Below are positions 1 to 7,505 of a DNA stretch of 39,351 nucleotides, in pieces (within the stretch, counting starts at the first letter, position 1; every line of letters begins with the position of its first letter). The notes under the pieces were generated by a model, which was not told the origin of the DNA, did no database searches, and was given only the letters and a program-made list of their open reading frames with translations. The position numbers and the translations under genes are program-made. Source of the DNA: Rhodoferax sp. OV413 (GTDB lineage Bacteria; Pseudomonadota; Gammaproteobacteria; Burkholderiales; Burkholderiaceae_C); NCBI GenBank assembly GCA_945861785.1, contig CAMAWD010000061.1, positions 1 to 39,351 of the forward strand, read 5' to 3'.

Positions 1-639
1 GATGTAGAAGGCCGCCACGCCGGTGTCCTTGTCTTCCCGGCAATAACGCACGAAATCGGGCCAGTCAAGGTCGGCGCAGTTGCCCACCGACAGGATCTTG
101 CCGAAGTTCAGGCCACGTGCCTGGCCGAGCGCCAGCACGTCGGTGCACAGCGAGCCGCTTTGCGAGATGAAGGTGGCCGATCCGGGCGTGAAATGGCAGC
201 CACGGGAAAAGTCCAGCCCGGTGCGCGCGCTGTAGATGCCCAGTGAGTTGGGCCCGATCATGCGGGTGTGCCCGCCGTGCAGCACCCGGTGCAGTTCGGC
301 CTGCAGGGTCGGCCCGATGCCGCCCACCTCGCCAAAGCCAGCGGAGAACACATGCACCAGCGGCACGGCCCTGTCCACACAATCCTGCAGGGTGCGCGCC
401 ACATCTTCGCGTGGAACCACCACCTGCACATAGTCGGGTGTGAATGGCAGTGCGGCGACCGAGGGGTAACATGCCACGCCCTCGATGGCATCGCGGCTCG
501 GATTGACTGCTGCCAGTGTGCCACACCAGGGCCCCTCGATCAGGCGCCGAAACAGCATGTTGGCCCACTTCGCACGGTTGGCGGAAGCACCGGCAACCAC
601 GATGTGGCGGGCATGAAAGGCGTGGTCAAGCAGCAGCAT
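1..639 (-). CDS. acyl-CoA synthetase (NDP-forming), CoA-binding part; C-terminus cut by window edge
   Basis: The minus frame is open from the window edge upstream to about 699. It encodes the CoA-binding Rossmann domain of the NDP-forming acyl-CoA synthetase (acetate-CoA ligase) family. Visible motifs are VVAGAS near the N-terminus, FSAGFGEVG, GPNSLGIYS and SQSGSL, which match the family's VVGAS, GPN-LG and SQSG blocks. Such enzymes interconvert an acyl-CoA and an acid with ADP/ATP. The grasp/ATP-binding half, if present, lies outside the window. The start is uncertain. ATG 639 puts the Rossmann strand right after the start, and an in-frame ATG at 699 would add 20 residues. I prefer 639 because a LysR-like dyad (693-707) overlaps the 699 codon. 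The substrate cannot be told from the sequence. The gene is divergent from the dehydrogenase operon to its right. Confidence 0.8.
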   Translation of the reverse strand, partial: MLLLDHAFHARHIVVAGASANRAKWANMLFRRLIEGPWCGTLAAVNPSRDAIEGVACYPSVAALPFTPDYVQVVVPREDVARTLQDCVDRAVPLVHVFSAGFGEVGGIGPTLQAELHRVLHGGHTRMIGPNSLGIYSARTGLDFSRGCHFTPGSATFISQSGSLCTDVLALGQARGLNFGKILSVGNCADLDWPDFVRYCREDKDTGVAAFYI

Positions 640-692
640 ATCGCGCAGCGAGTCTAGCCCGATGGCGGACGCCCCGACAAACCATCTTTTTG

Positions 693-714
693 TTTGCATG
701 GTGCAAAAAAAGTT
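693..714. promoter_or_regulatory. LysR-box-like dyad upstream of the acyl-CoA synthetase
   Basis: TTTGCA (693-698), TGG, TGCAAA (702-707) form a perfect inverted repeat of the T-N11-A type that LysR-family regulators bind. It runs into CAAAAAAAGTT (704-714), an 11-mer that recurs at 5722-5732 in the LysR-1/S51 intergenic region. It lies about 55 bp upstream of ATG 639. Binding by one of the two local LysR proteins is an inference. Confidence 0.4.
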
Positions 715-1098
715 GATCCATGACCCCCATCCGCCCAACATCGGTCACGGCCCAGTTGGAGCATCAGGCACACCGTTTCTCTGCCAATCTGCGGGGCAAT
801 CTCTTCGCGCGGGAGGGCGGCGACCGCGCTGTTGTCGGTGTACCCGAACGGCCAGTGCGCCTGCATAAGCAAGAAGTTCTTTGCCCATGTGTAAGAAAAT
901 CCGTCTTGTGAAGGCGGCTACGCACTTCGAGAATCGGACAACTTCTCTCGAACCCATGGCGCAGCACTACTTGATTCTTCCGCAATACATCAGGGGCGGT
1001 TGGCCACCCTTGGCGCCGCTGGGCGCAGTTTCCTTGCCATCTGCCAGGCATTTGCTCAGCCTTGCCGTCAACCCCACGGCAAAATTTCAGAAGCCTCC
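700..1098. other. intergenic region, no gene recognised
   Basis: About 400 bp lie between the divergent acyl-CoA synthetase and the 2-hydroxyacid dehydrogenase. Open frames here are short on both strands and have no recognisable protein motif. Apart from the dyad at its left edge I see no clear promoter pair or terminator. It probably holds the two divergent promoters. Confidence 0.5.
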
Positions 1099-2112
1099 AT
1101 GAAGCAACTCCCGCTGGTTTTGGTCGACGCGTTTCCACGATCCAAGGAAATGATCTTTACAACAGATACCGAGCGCCAATTGCTTGATCGGGTCCATATC
1201 GTTGAACACTATGGTGCCAGGATGCCAGATGGCATCGTCGAAAAACATCTGGAGGAAGTATCCATCATCGTCGGCCAGACCCCGATGGATGCCGCCCGTT
1301 TGGATCGGGCAAAGAAGCTCAAAGCGATCATCAACGTGAAAGGGAACTGGGAGCCCAATATTGACTACACGGCGGCACAGCGGCTTGGCATCCATGTCTT
1401 GAGCATCGCGCCCGTCATGGCCCCGGCAGTTGCTGAAATGTGTCTGGGCATGGCCATCAGTCTGGGACGCGGCATCGTCAGGAACGACCAGTTGTTCAGG
1501 GGCAGCAAGGAGCGTTACGGCTTTGCCGGCAATGCCGAGGCGGTCACACTCTTCAACGCCCCGGTGGGATTCATCGGCTACGGCAATCTCGGACGCGCGC
1601 TGGGTCCTCTGCTCGCGCCGTTTTCCTGCCCCGTTCGAATCTATGACCCATGGTTGTCCAATGGATATCTGGCGCGGGAAGGTTATAGCGCCGGCTCCCT
1701 CGACGAGGTGCTGCAGCAATCCCAATACCTGTTCCTTCTCGCTGGGGTTCACAAAGAAAACGACGGCTTCCTTTCGCGCTCGATGCTCGAAAAGATCCGC
1801 AAGGACGCCTGCGTTGTCCTGGCCAGCCGCGCCGAAATCGTGGATTTCGACGCGTTTCTGGACCTGGCAGAGTCAGGGCACTTCCGGGCCGCTATCGACG
1901 TCTATCCGCAAGAACCGGTTGACAAGTCCAGTCCCATGCGCGACCGCAAGTCGATCATCTTCTCCGCCCATCTCGCGGGAGGAATGCGAGCGAGCTACCA
2001 GCGCATTGCAAATAGCCTGCTCGAGGAGATTCCCCAGATCCTGAGTGACCTTCCACCGCTTCTCCTGCAGCGGGCCGAACCGCGTCTGGCGGCGATGCAG
2101 ACTAGCCGATGA
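1099..2112 (+). CDS. D-isomer-specific 2-hydroxyacid dehydrogenase (NAD-binding)
   Basis: This 337-residue protein belongs to the phosphoglycerate/D-2-hydroxyacid dehydrogenase family, which reduces 2-oxoacids or oxidises D-2-hydroxyacids with NAD(P). The dinucleotide motif GFIGYGNLG is near residue 158. The catalytic triad positions are readable: Arg in VVLASRAEIVD, Glu in DVYPQEP and His in SAHLAGG, where the family usually has PHxAG. The frame stays open upstream, but homology begins at this ATG and no better ribosome site is visible. The stop overlaps the start region of the Gfo/Idh/MocA gene, so the two are probably co-transcribed. With the sugar-binding protein downstream, the context suggests catabolism of a sugar acid or polyol. 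The substrate is unknown. Confidence 0.85.
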   Translation: MKQLPLVLVDAFPRSKEMIFTTDTERQLLDRVHIVEHYGARMPDGIVEKHLEEVSIIVGQTPMDAARLDRAKKLKAIINVKGNWEPNIDYTAAQRLGIHVLSIAPVMAPAVAEMCLGMAISLGRGIVRNDQLFRGSKERYGFAGNAEAVTLFNAPVGFIGYGNLGRALGPLLAPFSCPVRIYDPWLSNGYLAREGYSAGSLDEVLQQSQYLFLLAGVHKENDGFLSRSMLEKIRKDACVVLASRAEIVDFDAFLDLAESGHFRAAIDVYPQEPVDKSSPMRDRKSIIFSAHLAGGMRASYQRIANSLLEEIPQILSDLPPLLLQRAEPRLAAMQTSR

Positions 2113-2123
2113 AGGAGCGCTGC

Positions 2124-3173
2124 GTGTCAAGCACCCCCATTCTGAAATTTGCTGCGATCGGCCTTGACCACCGACACATCTACGATCAGGTGAAAAGCCT
2201 GCTGGACATCGGCGCGCAATGCGCTGGTTTCTGGTCGCACGACGACTCCGCGCCACTCGCCGGCTTCATGGAGCGCTTTGCGCAGATTCAACGGTTCCAG
2301 GATCGCGCAAGCCTGCTGGAGGACGAATCGATCCAGCTCGTTGCATGCGCCGCGATCCCGAACACGCGGGCCGATCTCGCCATCGAGGCCATGCGCCATG
2401 GCAAAGACGTCATGATGGACAAACCCGGCCTGACAACGCTTGCGCAGCTCGAATCGGTCAGGAAGGTTCAGGTGGAAACCGGCCGGATATTTTCGGTCGA
2501 TTTCACCGAGCGCTTCGAAGTCCGCGCTGCCATCCGGGCCGGTGACCTGATCAAGGCCGGCGCAATAGGCAAGGTGCTCCATACCTGCGGGCTCGGGCCG
2601 CACCGCATTAACCGTGCGTCCCGCCCACCATGGTTTTTTGACAAGGCGGCCTACGGCGGGATTCTGGTGGACATCGGGTCGCACCAGTTCGACCAATTCC
2701 TTCACTTCACGGACTCAAGGGATGCGCGCATCGTCAGTGCCAGCACCTTCAACCGGGCCCATCCCGATGTCCCGGGCTTGGAAGACCTCGGCGAGGTGGT
2801 GCTGGAAAGCGACAACGCATCCGGTTACTTCCGTGTCGACTGGTTCACACCCGATGGCCTCACCACATGGGGCGATGGCCGACTGACCATAGTTGGCACG
2901 GACGGAACCATCGAATTGCGCAAATACATCGATGTGGCTGGGCGGCCAGGTGCTGACCACCTTTTCCTGACCGACAGAAGCGCCTCCGTGCATGTCGATT
3001 GTTCAGGCGTGAAGCTCACCTACTACGAAGACCTGCGCGCTGACATCTTCAACCGGACTCAAACGGCCATGACGCAGGAACACTGCTTCAAGGTGTGCGA
3101 GCTGGCCCTTACCGCGCAGGCCATGGCGATGGAGCGTCTCAAAAGCAAACCATCAAGCCCGGCGAAGAACTAA
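2124..3173 (+). CDS. Gfo/Idh/MocA-family oxidoreductase
   Basis: This 349-residue NAD(P)-dependent oxidoreductase has an N-terminal Rossmann domain (KFAAIGLDH) and the MMDKPG segment equivalent to the family's EKP lysine motif. The second domain contains DIGSHQFDQF, equivalent to the D-x-G-x-H-x-x-D active-site region with its catalytic His. I chose GTG 2124 because AAGGAG (2112-2117) stands 6 bases before it. An in-frame ATG at 2109 overlaps the previous stop as ATGA and has no such site. The family acts on sugars, inositols and related polyols. Pairing with the 2-hydroxyacid dehydrogenase and a sugar-binding protein fits a small carbohydrate-catabolic operon. The exact substrate is unknown. 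Confidence 0.85.
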   Translation: MSSTPILKFAAIGLDHRHIYDQVKSLLDIGAQCAGFWSHDDSAPLAGFMERFAQIQRFQDRASLLEDESIQLVACAAIPNTRADLAIEAMRHGKDVMMDKPGLTTLAQLESVRKVQVETGRIFSVDFTERFEVRAAIRAGDLIKAGAIGKVLHTCGLGPHRINRASRPPWFFDKAAYGGILVDIGSHQFDQFLHFTDSRDARIVSASTFNRAHPDVPGLEDLGEVVLESDNASGYFRVDWFTPDGLTTWGDGRLTIVGTDGTIELRKYIDVAGRPGADHLFLTDRSASVHVDCSGVKLTYYEDLRADIFNRTQTAMTQEHCFKVCELALTAQAMAMERLKSKPSSPAKN

Positions 3174-3233
3174 GTATGGAATCTTGGAAATGAACAAGCT
3201 TTGTCAAATCGAAACACTTCAGGAGCAAAAATC

Positions 3234-4553
3234 ATGATCATGCGATTCAAATTTGTTGCAGCCGCCCTGGCTGTCGCAGGCGTCTCGACCGTGGTTGCGG
3301 TGGGCAGCATGGGGATGGCACATGCCCAGACCGCACCGGCAACCCAGGTCCGCATCATGTGGTATTCGGACGGGAATGAGGGCGATGTGATGCGCGACCT
3401 GCTTGACCGGTTTGAAAAGCAAAACACGGATATCAAGGTGGTGCTCGACCTTGTCCCGTACAAGAACATCGTCGAGCAATTGCCCACCCTGCTCGATACT
3501 GGGCAAGGTCCGGATCTTGCCCGTGTGACGGATCTGGGAGGTCTGTCGCGCCACTACCTTGACGTGCGCCCTTACCTGAAGAACCCGGCGTACTTCGATG
3601 AGAACTTTGCGTCCACACTGCCCTGGTTTCGCCCTGGCAGCGGCAACAAGGATGGCATCTACGGCGTGATGAGCCAGCTTGCACTTACCATTCCGTTCGT
3701 CAACGTGACCTTGTTCGAGCAAGCCGGAATCCCCCAGCCTGGCCCAAAGGCGACCTGGGAAGACTGGGCCAAGGCTTCAAGAGCGGTCGCTGACAAGGTC
3801 AAGGCCCCCTATCCAATTGCCTTTGACCGCTCTGGACACCGCGTATCCGGCATGGTGATATCGATGGGCGGCAAGATGCTCAACGGCGACAAACCGGCCT
3901 TGCTCGACGATGGTTTCAAGTCGGCCATGAAGCAGATCGTTGACTGGCATGGCAACGGCACGATGTCCAAGGCACATTGGGGGTCGGCGGGCGGTACCAC
4001 CTACCGTGGCGCCAATGACGAGTTCGCCAACGGGCAGGTGGTGCTCTACATGAGCGGCACCTGGCAGTTGCCCCAGTTTGCCAAGACTGTCGGCAAGAAC
4101 TTCAACTGGCAAGCGGTCCCCAACCCCTGTGGCCCTGCTGCCTGCACCGGCATGCCCGGCGGCGCGGCGCTGGTGCCCATCAAGGCAACCAAGAACCCGC
4201 GCGCAGTGGCTCGCGTGCTGGAGTATTTCGCCTCCGAGCCGGTCTATCAGGAATACCACGCCCGGACCCTGTTCCTGCCGGCACACGCCGGACTGGCCAA
4301 GAAGGGGGTCGCCTACCAGACCGATGATGTCAACGTCAAGAAGTCCTTGTCGGTGGCCAGCGAGCAAGTGGCGCTCACCTCCCCGATTGCCTTCAAGCTG
4401 CAGGGCTACGAGCACAACCGCATCATGTTCAACGCCATCATTTCCCGCGTCAATCAGGCCATCAACAATGAGTTTTCGCTGAATGAATCGTTTACCAAAA
4501 TGCAGACTGACATGATCGATGGTTTTGCCGCCAAGGGAATCAAGATCCCATAG
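3234..4553 (+). CDS. ABC transporter substrate-binding protein (family 1, sugar type)
   Basis: This 439-residue periplasmic binding protein has a signal peptide: a basic start, a hydrophobic stretch, then AHAQ near residue 31. The mature part resembles family-1 extracellular sugar-binding proteins (UgpB/MalE class), with VRIMWYSDGNEGD at the start and GTWQLPQ and MPGGAALV further on. The ATG at 3234 is supported by AGGAG at 3221-3225; ATG 3240 is two codons later. It follows the two oxidoreductases closely and probably shares their transcript. No permease or ATPase gene lies beside it: the next gene is a LysR regulator on the other strand. It must therefore use membrane partners encoded elsewhere, or it is an orphan receptor. 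Confidence 0.88.
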   Translation: MIMRFKFVAAALAVAGVSTVVAVGSMGMAHAQTAPATQVRIMWYSDGNEGDVMRDLLDRFEKQNTDIKVVLDLVPYKNIVEQLPTLLDTGQGPDLARVTDLGGLSRHYLDVRPYLKNPAYFDENFASTLPWFRPGSGNKDGIYGVMSQLALTIPFVNVTLFEQAGIPQPGPKATWEDWAKASRAVADKVKAPYPIAFDRSGHRVSGMVISMGGKMLNGDKPALLDDGFKSAMKQIVDWHGNGTMSKAHWGSAGGTTYRGANDEFANGQVVLYMSGTWQLPQFAKTVGKNFNWQAVPNPCGPAACTGMPGGAALVPIKATKNPRAVARVLEYFASEPVYQEYHARTLFLPAHAGLAKKGVAYQTDDVNVKKSLSVASEQVALTSPIAFKLQGYEHNRIMFNAIISRVNQAINNEFSLNESFTKMQTDMIDGFAAKGIKIP

Positions 4554-4640
4554 TCCCCCACAAGGGCCGAACCGGCGCCGCGAACAGGGGGCTTTTGCCG
4601 GCGAGCTGGCGCGGCGGTGCTTCGCCCACGGTAAGCGTGT

Positions 4641-5531
4641 TCAGTTCGTCAAGCGGGATTCAGCCTCGATCCATTCGCACACGGTATTGACTGCCGGCGC
4701 CTCACGTGCGCCCGGTCGCGTCAGCAGGTGATAGGCCCGCATCGGGTGATAAGCCACATCGAACGGGCACACCAGCCGGCCTGATTCGACCTCGCTGCGG
4801 ATCAGCGGAAAGGTGCCCATGATCACGCTCTGGCCGTCGAGCGCGGCCTGCATGACTATGTTGGAGTCGCGCATCGTCACTTCCTGTGCGAACTTCAGGT
4901 CGCCCAGGCCGACCAGCTTGAGCCAGGACGTCCATTCCTCGCGGTCCCACTTGTGAATGACCGGGTAGCGTGACAGATCGGAGGGCTGTTTCATGCCCCG
5001 GTTCTGCTTGAGCAGCGCCGGACTCAGAGTCGGAACAAAGGTCACTTCGAACAGGCGCGTGGCGTCCAGCCCCGACCAGTCGCCGGTCCCCCAGTCGATC
5101 ATCACCATGGTTTCCATCTGCTCCGCGCTGGTGATGCGCGGGCTGTGGTGCAGCACCACTTCGATATGGGGGTGGAGACGGTAGAACTTGCTCAGTCGGG
5201 GCAACAGCCAGCGCAGTCCGAAGATAGGCCCGACCGCGAGCGTGACCGTCTTGCGGCCGGACGAGAGGTAGGTTTCAACCTCCGTGCGAATGTCGTTCAA
5301 GGCCCGACCCATGACACGCGCCAGTGAACGGCCGGCATCGGTGAGGGCGATTTTTCGAGTCTGGCGCACGAACAGCAGGCAGCCCCAGTCGGCTTCGAGC
5401 TGCCGGATCTGCGTACTCACGCTTTGTGGTGTGACGTGCAGTTCTTCGGCCGCGGCCTTGAAGCTGAGCAGCCGCGCCGCAGATTCGAAGGTTCGCAGGG
5501 CGGTGAGGGGCAAACGCCGATGGGGCAGCAT
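4641..5531 (-). CDS. LysR-family regulator, GcvA-like (copy 1)
   Basis: This protein of about 296 residues has an N-terminal winged HTH (LTALRTFESAARLLSF, then TPQSVSTQIRQLE) and a periplasmic-binding-like effector domain. It closely resembles the second LysR at 6487-7377 over its whole length; both share EWSG/DWSG, PRITSAEQ, KWDREEW/QWDREEW and ESGRLVCPFD. ATG 5531 aligns exactly with the start of that paralogue, while ATG 5552 would add seven residues. It is divergent from the S51 peptidase-like gene. The intergenic region holds an inverted repeat (5719-5737) that could be its binding site. The effector is unknown. Copy 1 and copy 2 flank the S51 gene, which suggests they arose by duplication. 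Confidence 0.9.
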   Translation of the reverse strand: MLPHRRLPLTALRTFESAARLLSFKAAAEELHVTPQSVSTQIRQLEADWGCLLFVRQTRKIALTDAGRSLARVMGRALNDIRTEVETYLSSGRKTVTLAVGPIFGLRWLLPRLSKFYRLHPHIEVVLHHSPRITSAEQMETMVMIDWGTGDWSGLDATRLFEVTFVPTLSPALLKQNRGMKQPSDLSRYPVIHKWDREEWTSWLKLVGLGDLKFAQEVTMRDSNIVMQAALDGQSVIMGTFPLIRSEVESGRLVCPFDVAYHPMRAYHLLTRPGAREAPAVNTVCEWIEAESRLTN

Positions 5532-5718
5532 GGGCAGTTTATGGGCCTTCATGACACAGGGCAATGGCCGGCAAATCCGACGGCACGAGAAAGTCCGGCA
5601 TTGTGGCACGTCACCACGGTCGACCGTGCAAGAAGGGCAGAGGCAGGCAGCCGCACTGAGACCCCGACCAGTTTTGGCGGTCGCGTTGATCGCGACAAGC
5701 AAATTCTACTTGCGCTTG

Positions 5719-5737
5719 GAACAAAAAAAGTTTGTTC
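5719..5737. promoter_or_regulatory. inverted repeat between LysR-1 and the S51 gene
   Basis: GAACAAA (5719-5725), a five-base spacer, and TTTGTTC (5731-5737) form a perfect 7-bp dyad. It contains CAAAAAAAGTT, also found at 704-714. It lies 62 bp upstream of the S51 start and about 190 bp upstream of LysR-1. That position suits an activator or autoregulator site. Confidence 0.4.
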
Positions 5738-5798
5738 ATCACCTTTGTTGCAGGCATACCATCGAGGCCATGTTTTCAGCAAAAAGACGGCCCACGAC

Positions 5799-6497
5799 AT
5801 GCCGGTGACACCACGCGTCATCGCCATCGGAGGCGGCGGATTCACCCACGAAGCCGACTCCGCCATGGAGGACTTCATTCTGGCCCAGGTTGCGCATCCG
5901 CATCCGCGCATCGGTTTCATCGGTACCGCCAGCCAGGACGATCCGGTGAAGATCGCGCGCTTCCACCAGCGGTTTGCCGGCATCTGCGCGTTGAGCACGC
6001 ACCTGCCAATGGCAGCCGGCGCCGACGAGGCGCAAGGCTGGGTCGCTGCTTTGGACATCGTCTACGTGGGCGGCGGCAACACGCTGCAACTGGTGGCGCA
6101 CTGGCGCAGGCACGGCATCGACCAGGTCATGATCGCGGCGGCACGGCACGGGGTGCTGATGGCCGGCGTGAGTGCAGGGGCCAATGTGTGGTTCGAACAC
6201 GCGCTGTCGGACTCTGGCGGCAACGGCCTGTTGCCCACCAGGGGAATCGGCCTGCTGGCGGGCAGTTGCTGCCCGCACTATTCAAGTGAACCGCAGCGGC
6301 AACCGGCCTTGCGGGCCTGTATTGCGCAGGGAGAACTGCCCGAGGGCATCGCCATCGACGACGGAGTGGCGGTGCTGATCGACGGGGTTGGCAACAGGCT
6401 GGCGCATTCATCGCGAGAAGGTGCTGGTGCTTGCCTGGTGCGACGCGTCAGCGACGCGGTCGTCTGCGAGCCTGTCCCGATTGCGATCAGGCCATAG
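5799..6497 (+). CDS. peptidase S51 family protein (peptidase E / cyanophycinase-like)
   Basis: This 232-residue protein has the class-I glutamine-amidotransferase-like fold of peptidase family S51. YVGGGNTLQL (about 89-98) is followed by the nucleophile elbow GVSAGANVW, with Ser125 as the likely nucleophile. CCPHYSSEPQR provides the His region. Family members cleave Asp-X dipeptides (PepE), cyanophycin or related substrates, mostly in the cytoplasm. ATG 5799 is the first in-frame ATG near the conserved N-terminus (RVIAIGGGGF); no strong ribosome site precedes it. It sits between two paralogous LysR genes and overlaps the 3' end of the second by 11 bp on the opposite strand. The substrate is not evident. 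Confidence 0.82.
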   Translation: MPVTPRVIAIGGGGFTHEADSAMEDFILAQVAHPHPRIGFIGTASQDDPVKIARFHQRFAGICALSTHLPMAAGADEAQGWVAALDIVYVGGGNTLQLVAHWRRHGIDQVMIAAARHGVLMAGVSAGANVWFEHALSDSGGNGLLPTRGIGLLAGSCCPHYSSEPQRQPALRACIAQGELPEGIAIDDGVAVLIDGVGNRLAHSSREGAGACLVRRVSDAVVCEPVPIAIRP

Positions 6498-7377
6498 CGG
6501 CGGCTTCCGACTCTATCCAGTTGCACACTGCCTGTACCTCAGGCAGGGCGCGTGCACCGGGGCGATGGATCAGGTGGTAGGCCCGCGCAGGATGCAGTTC
6601 GGTGTCGAACGGACACACCAGACGCCCAGACTCGACTTCACTGTCAAGGAACGGAAAGGTGCCCATCATCACACCGTGACCGTCGAGCGTCGCCTGCAAG
6701 ACCAGGTTCGAATCCCGCATGGTCGTTTCCTGGGCGAATTTCAGGTCGGGCAGCTTGACCAGCCTGAGCCAGGCGTTCCATTCCTCGCGGTCCCATTGGT
6801 GGATGATCGGGTATCGCGCCAGGTCGGCAGGGCGACGGAGGCCGCCGCGCTCCTTGATCAGGGTGGGACTGAGCGAGGGCCGGTACACGATCTCAAACAG
6901 CTGCTTGCTCTCCAGCCCGGACCATTCTCCGGTGCCCCAGTCCACGCCGACCATGCTGATCAACTGCTCGGCGCTTGTGATGCGCGGGCTGTTGTGCAAG
7001 ACCAGTTCGATGGTCGGGTTCTGGCGGTAAAACCGGCTCAGGCGCGGGATCAGCCAGCGCGATCCAAAGATGGGGCCGACCGCCAGCGTCACGGTCTTGC
7101 GGTTGGTCGTGATGTGCGCATCGACCTCGGCCCGGATGTCGTCGAATGCGCGGCTCAGCACGCGGGACAACGAACGCCCGGCATCGGTCAGCACCACGCG
7201 GCGCGTCTGGCGTATGAAAAGGGGACAGCCCCAGTCGGCCTCCAGTTGGCGGATCTGGTTGCTGACGCTGGTTGGGGTCACGCGCAGTTCCTCGGCCGCA
7301 GCCTTGAAGCTCAGCAGGCGCGCTGCGGCCTCGAAAGACCGCAACGAAGTGAGCGGAAGGCGGGTGCGGGAATGCAT
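6487..7377 (-). CDS. LysR-family regulator, GcvA-like (copy 2)
   Basis: This 296-residue paralogue of the LysR at 4641-5531 has the same domain plan. The HTH reads LTSLRSFEAAARLLSF and TPTSVSNQIRQLE, and the effector domain carries PRITSAEQL, QWDREEWNAW and ESGRLVCPFD. ATG 7377 is followed directly by the conserved N-terminus. It is divergent from the FMN-dependent hydroxyacid oxidase cluster, so it most likely controls those genes. The short intergenic region holds ATAAA-GCAA-TTTAT (7409-7422). Its 3' end overlaps the S51 gene tail-to-tail. Confidence 0.9.
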   Translation of the reverse strand: MHSRTRLPLTSLRSFEAAARLLSFKAAAEELRVTPTSVSNQIRQLEADWGCPLFIRQTRRVVLTDAGRSLSRVLSRAFDDIRAEVDAHITTNRKTVTLAVGPIFGSRWLIPRLSRFYRQNPTIELVLHNSPRITSAEQLISMVGVDWGTGEWSGLESKQLFEIVYRPSLSPTLIKERGGLRRPADLARYPIIHQWDREEWNAWLRLVKLPDLKFAQETTMRDSNLVLQATLDGHGVMMGTFPFLDSEVESGRLVCPFDTELHPARAYHLIHRPGARALPEVQAVCNWIESEAAAMA

Positions 7378-7408
7378 GCACCATAGTTTATCGATCCGGC
7401 CTCCATGA

Positions 7409-7422
7409 ATAAAGCAATTTAT
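7409..7422. promoter_or_regulatory. short dyad in the LysR-2 / hydroxyacid oxidase divergent region
   Basis: ATAAA (7409-7413), GCAA, TTTAT (7418-7422) is a 5-bp inverted repeat in an AT-rich patch between the divergent LysR-2 and oxidase genes. It is a plausible operator or promoter element. The arms are short, so chance is possible. Confidence 0.25.
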
Positions 7423-7505
7423 ATCCATGCGGAAAAAATGATCGTTTGTCGTCGATGCGGCGGGGATCCAGACTCCGACTGCGCAACCAGACCGCCCACA
7501 CCGCC

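Noticed and set aside
4556-4600. CCCCC...GGGGG followed by CTTTT after the sugar-binding protein as a rho-independent terminator
   Set aside because: The loop would be about 27 bases and the T-run only four long, too weak to list.
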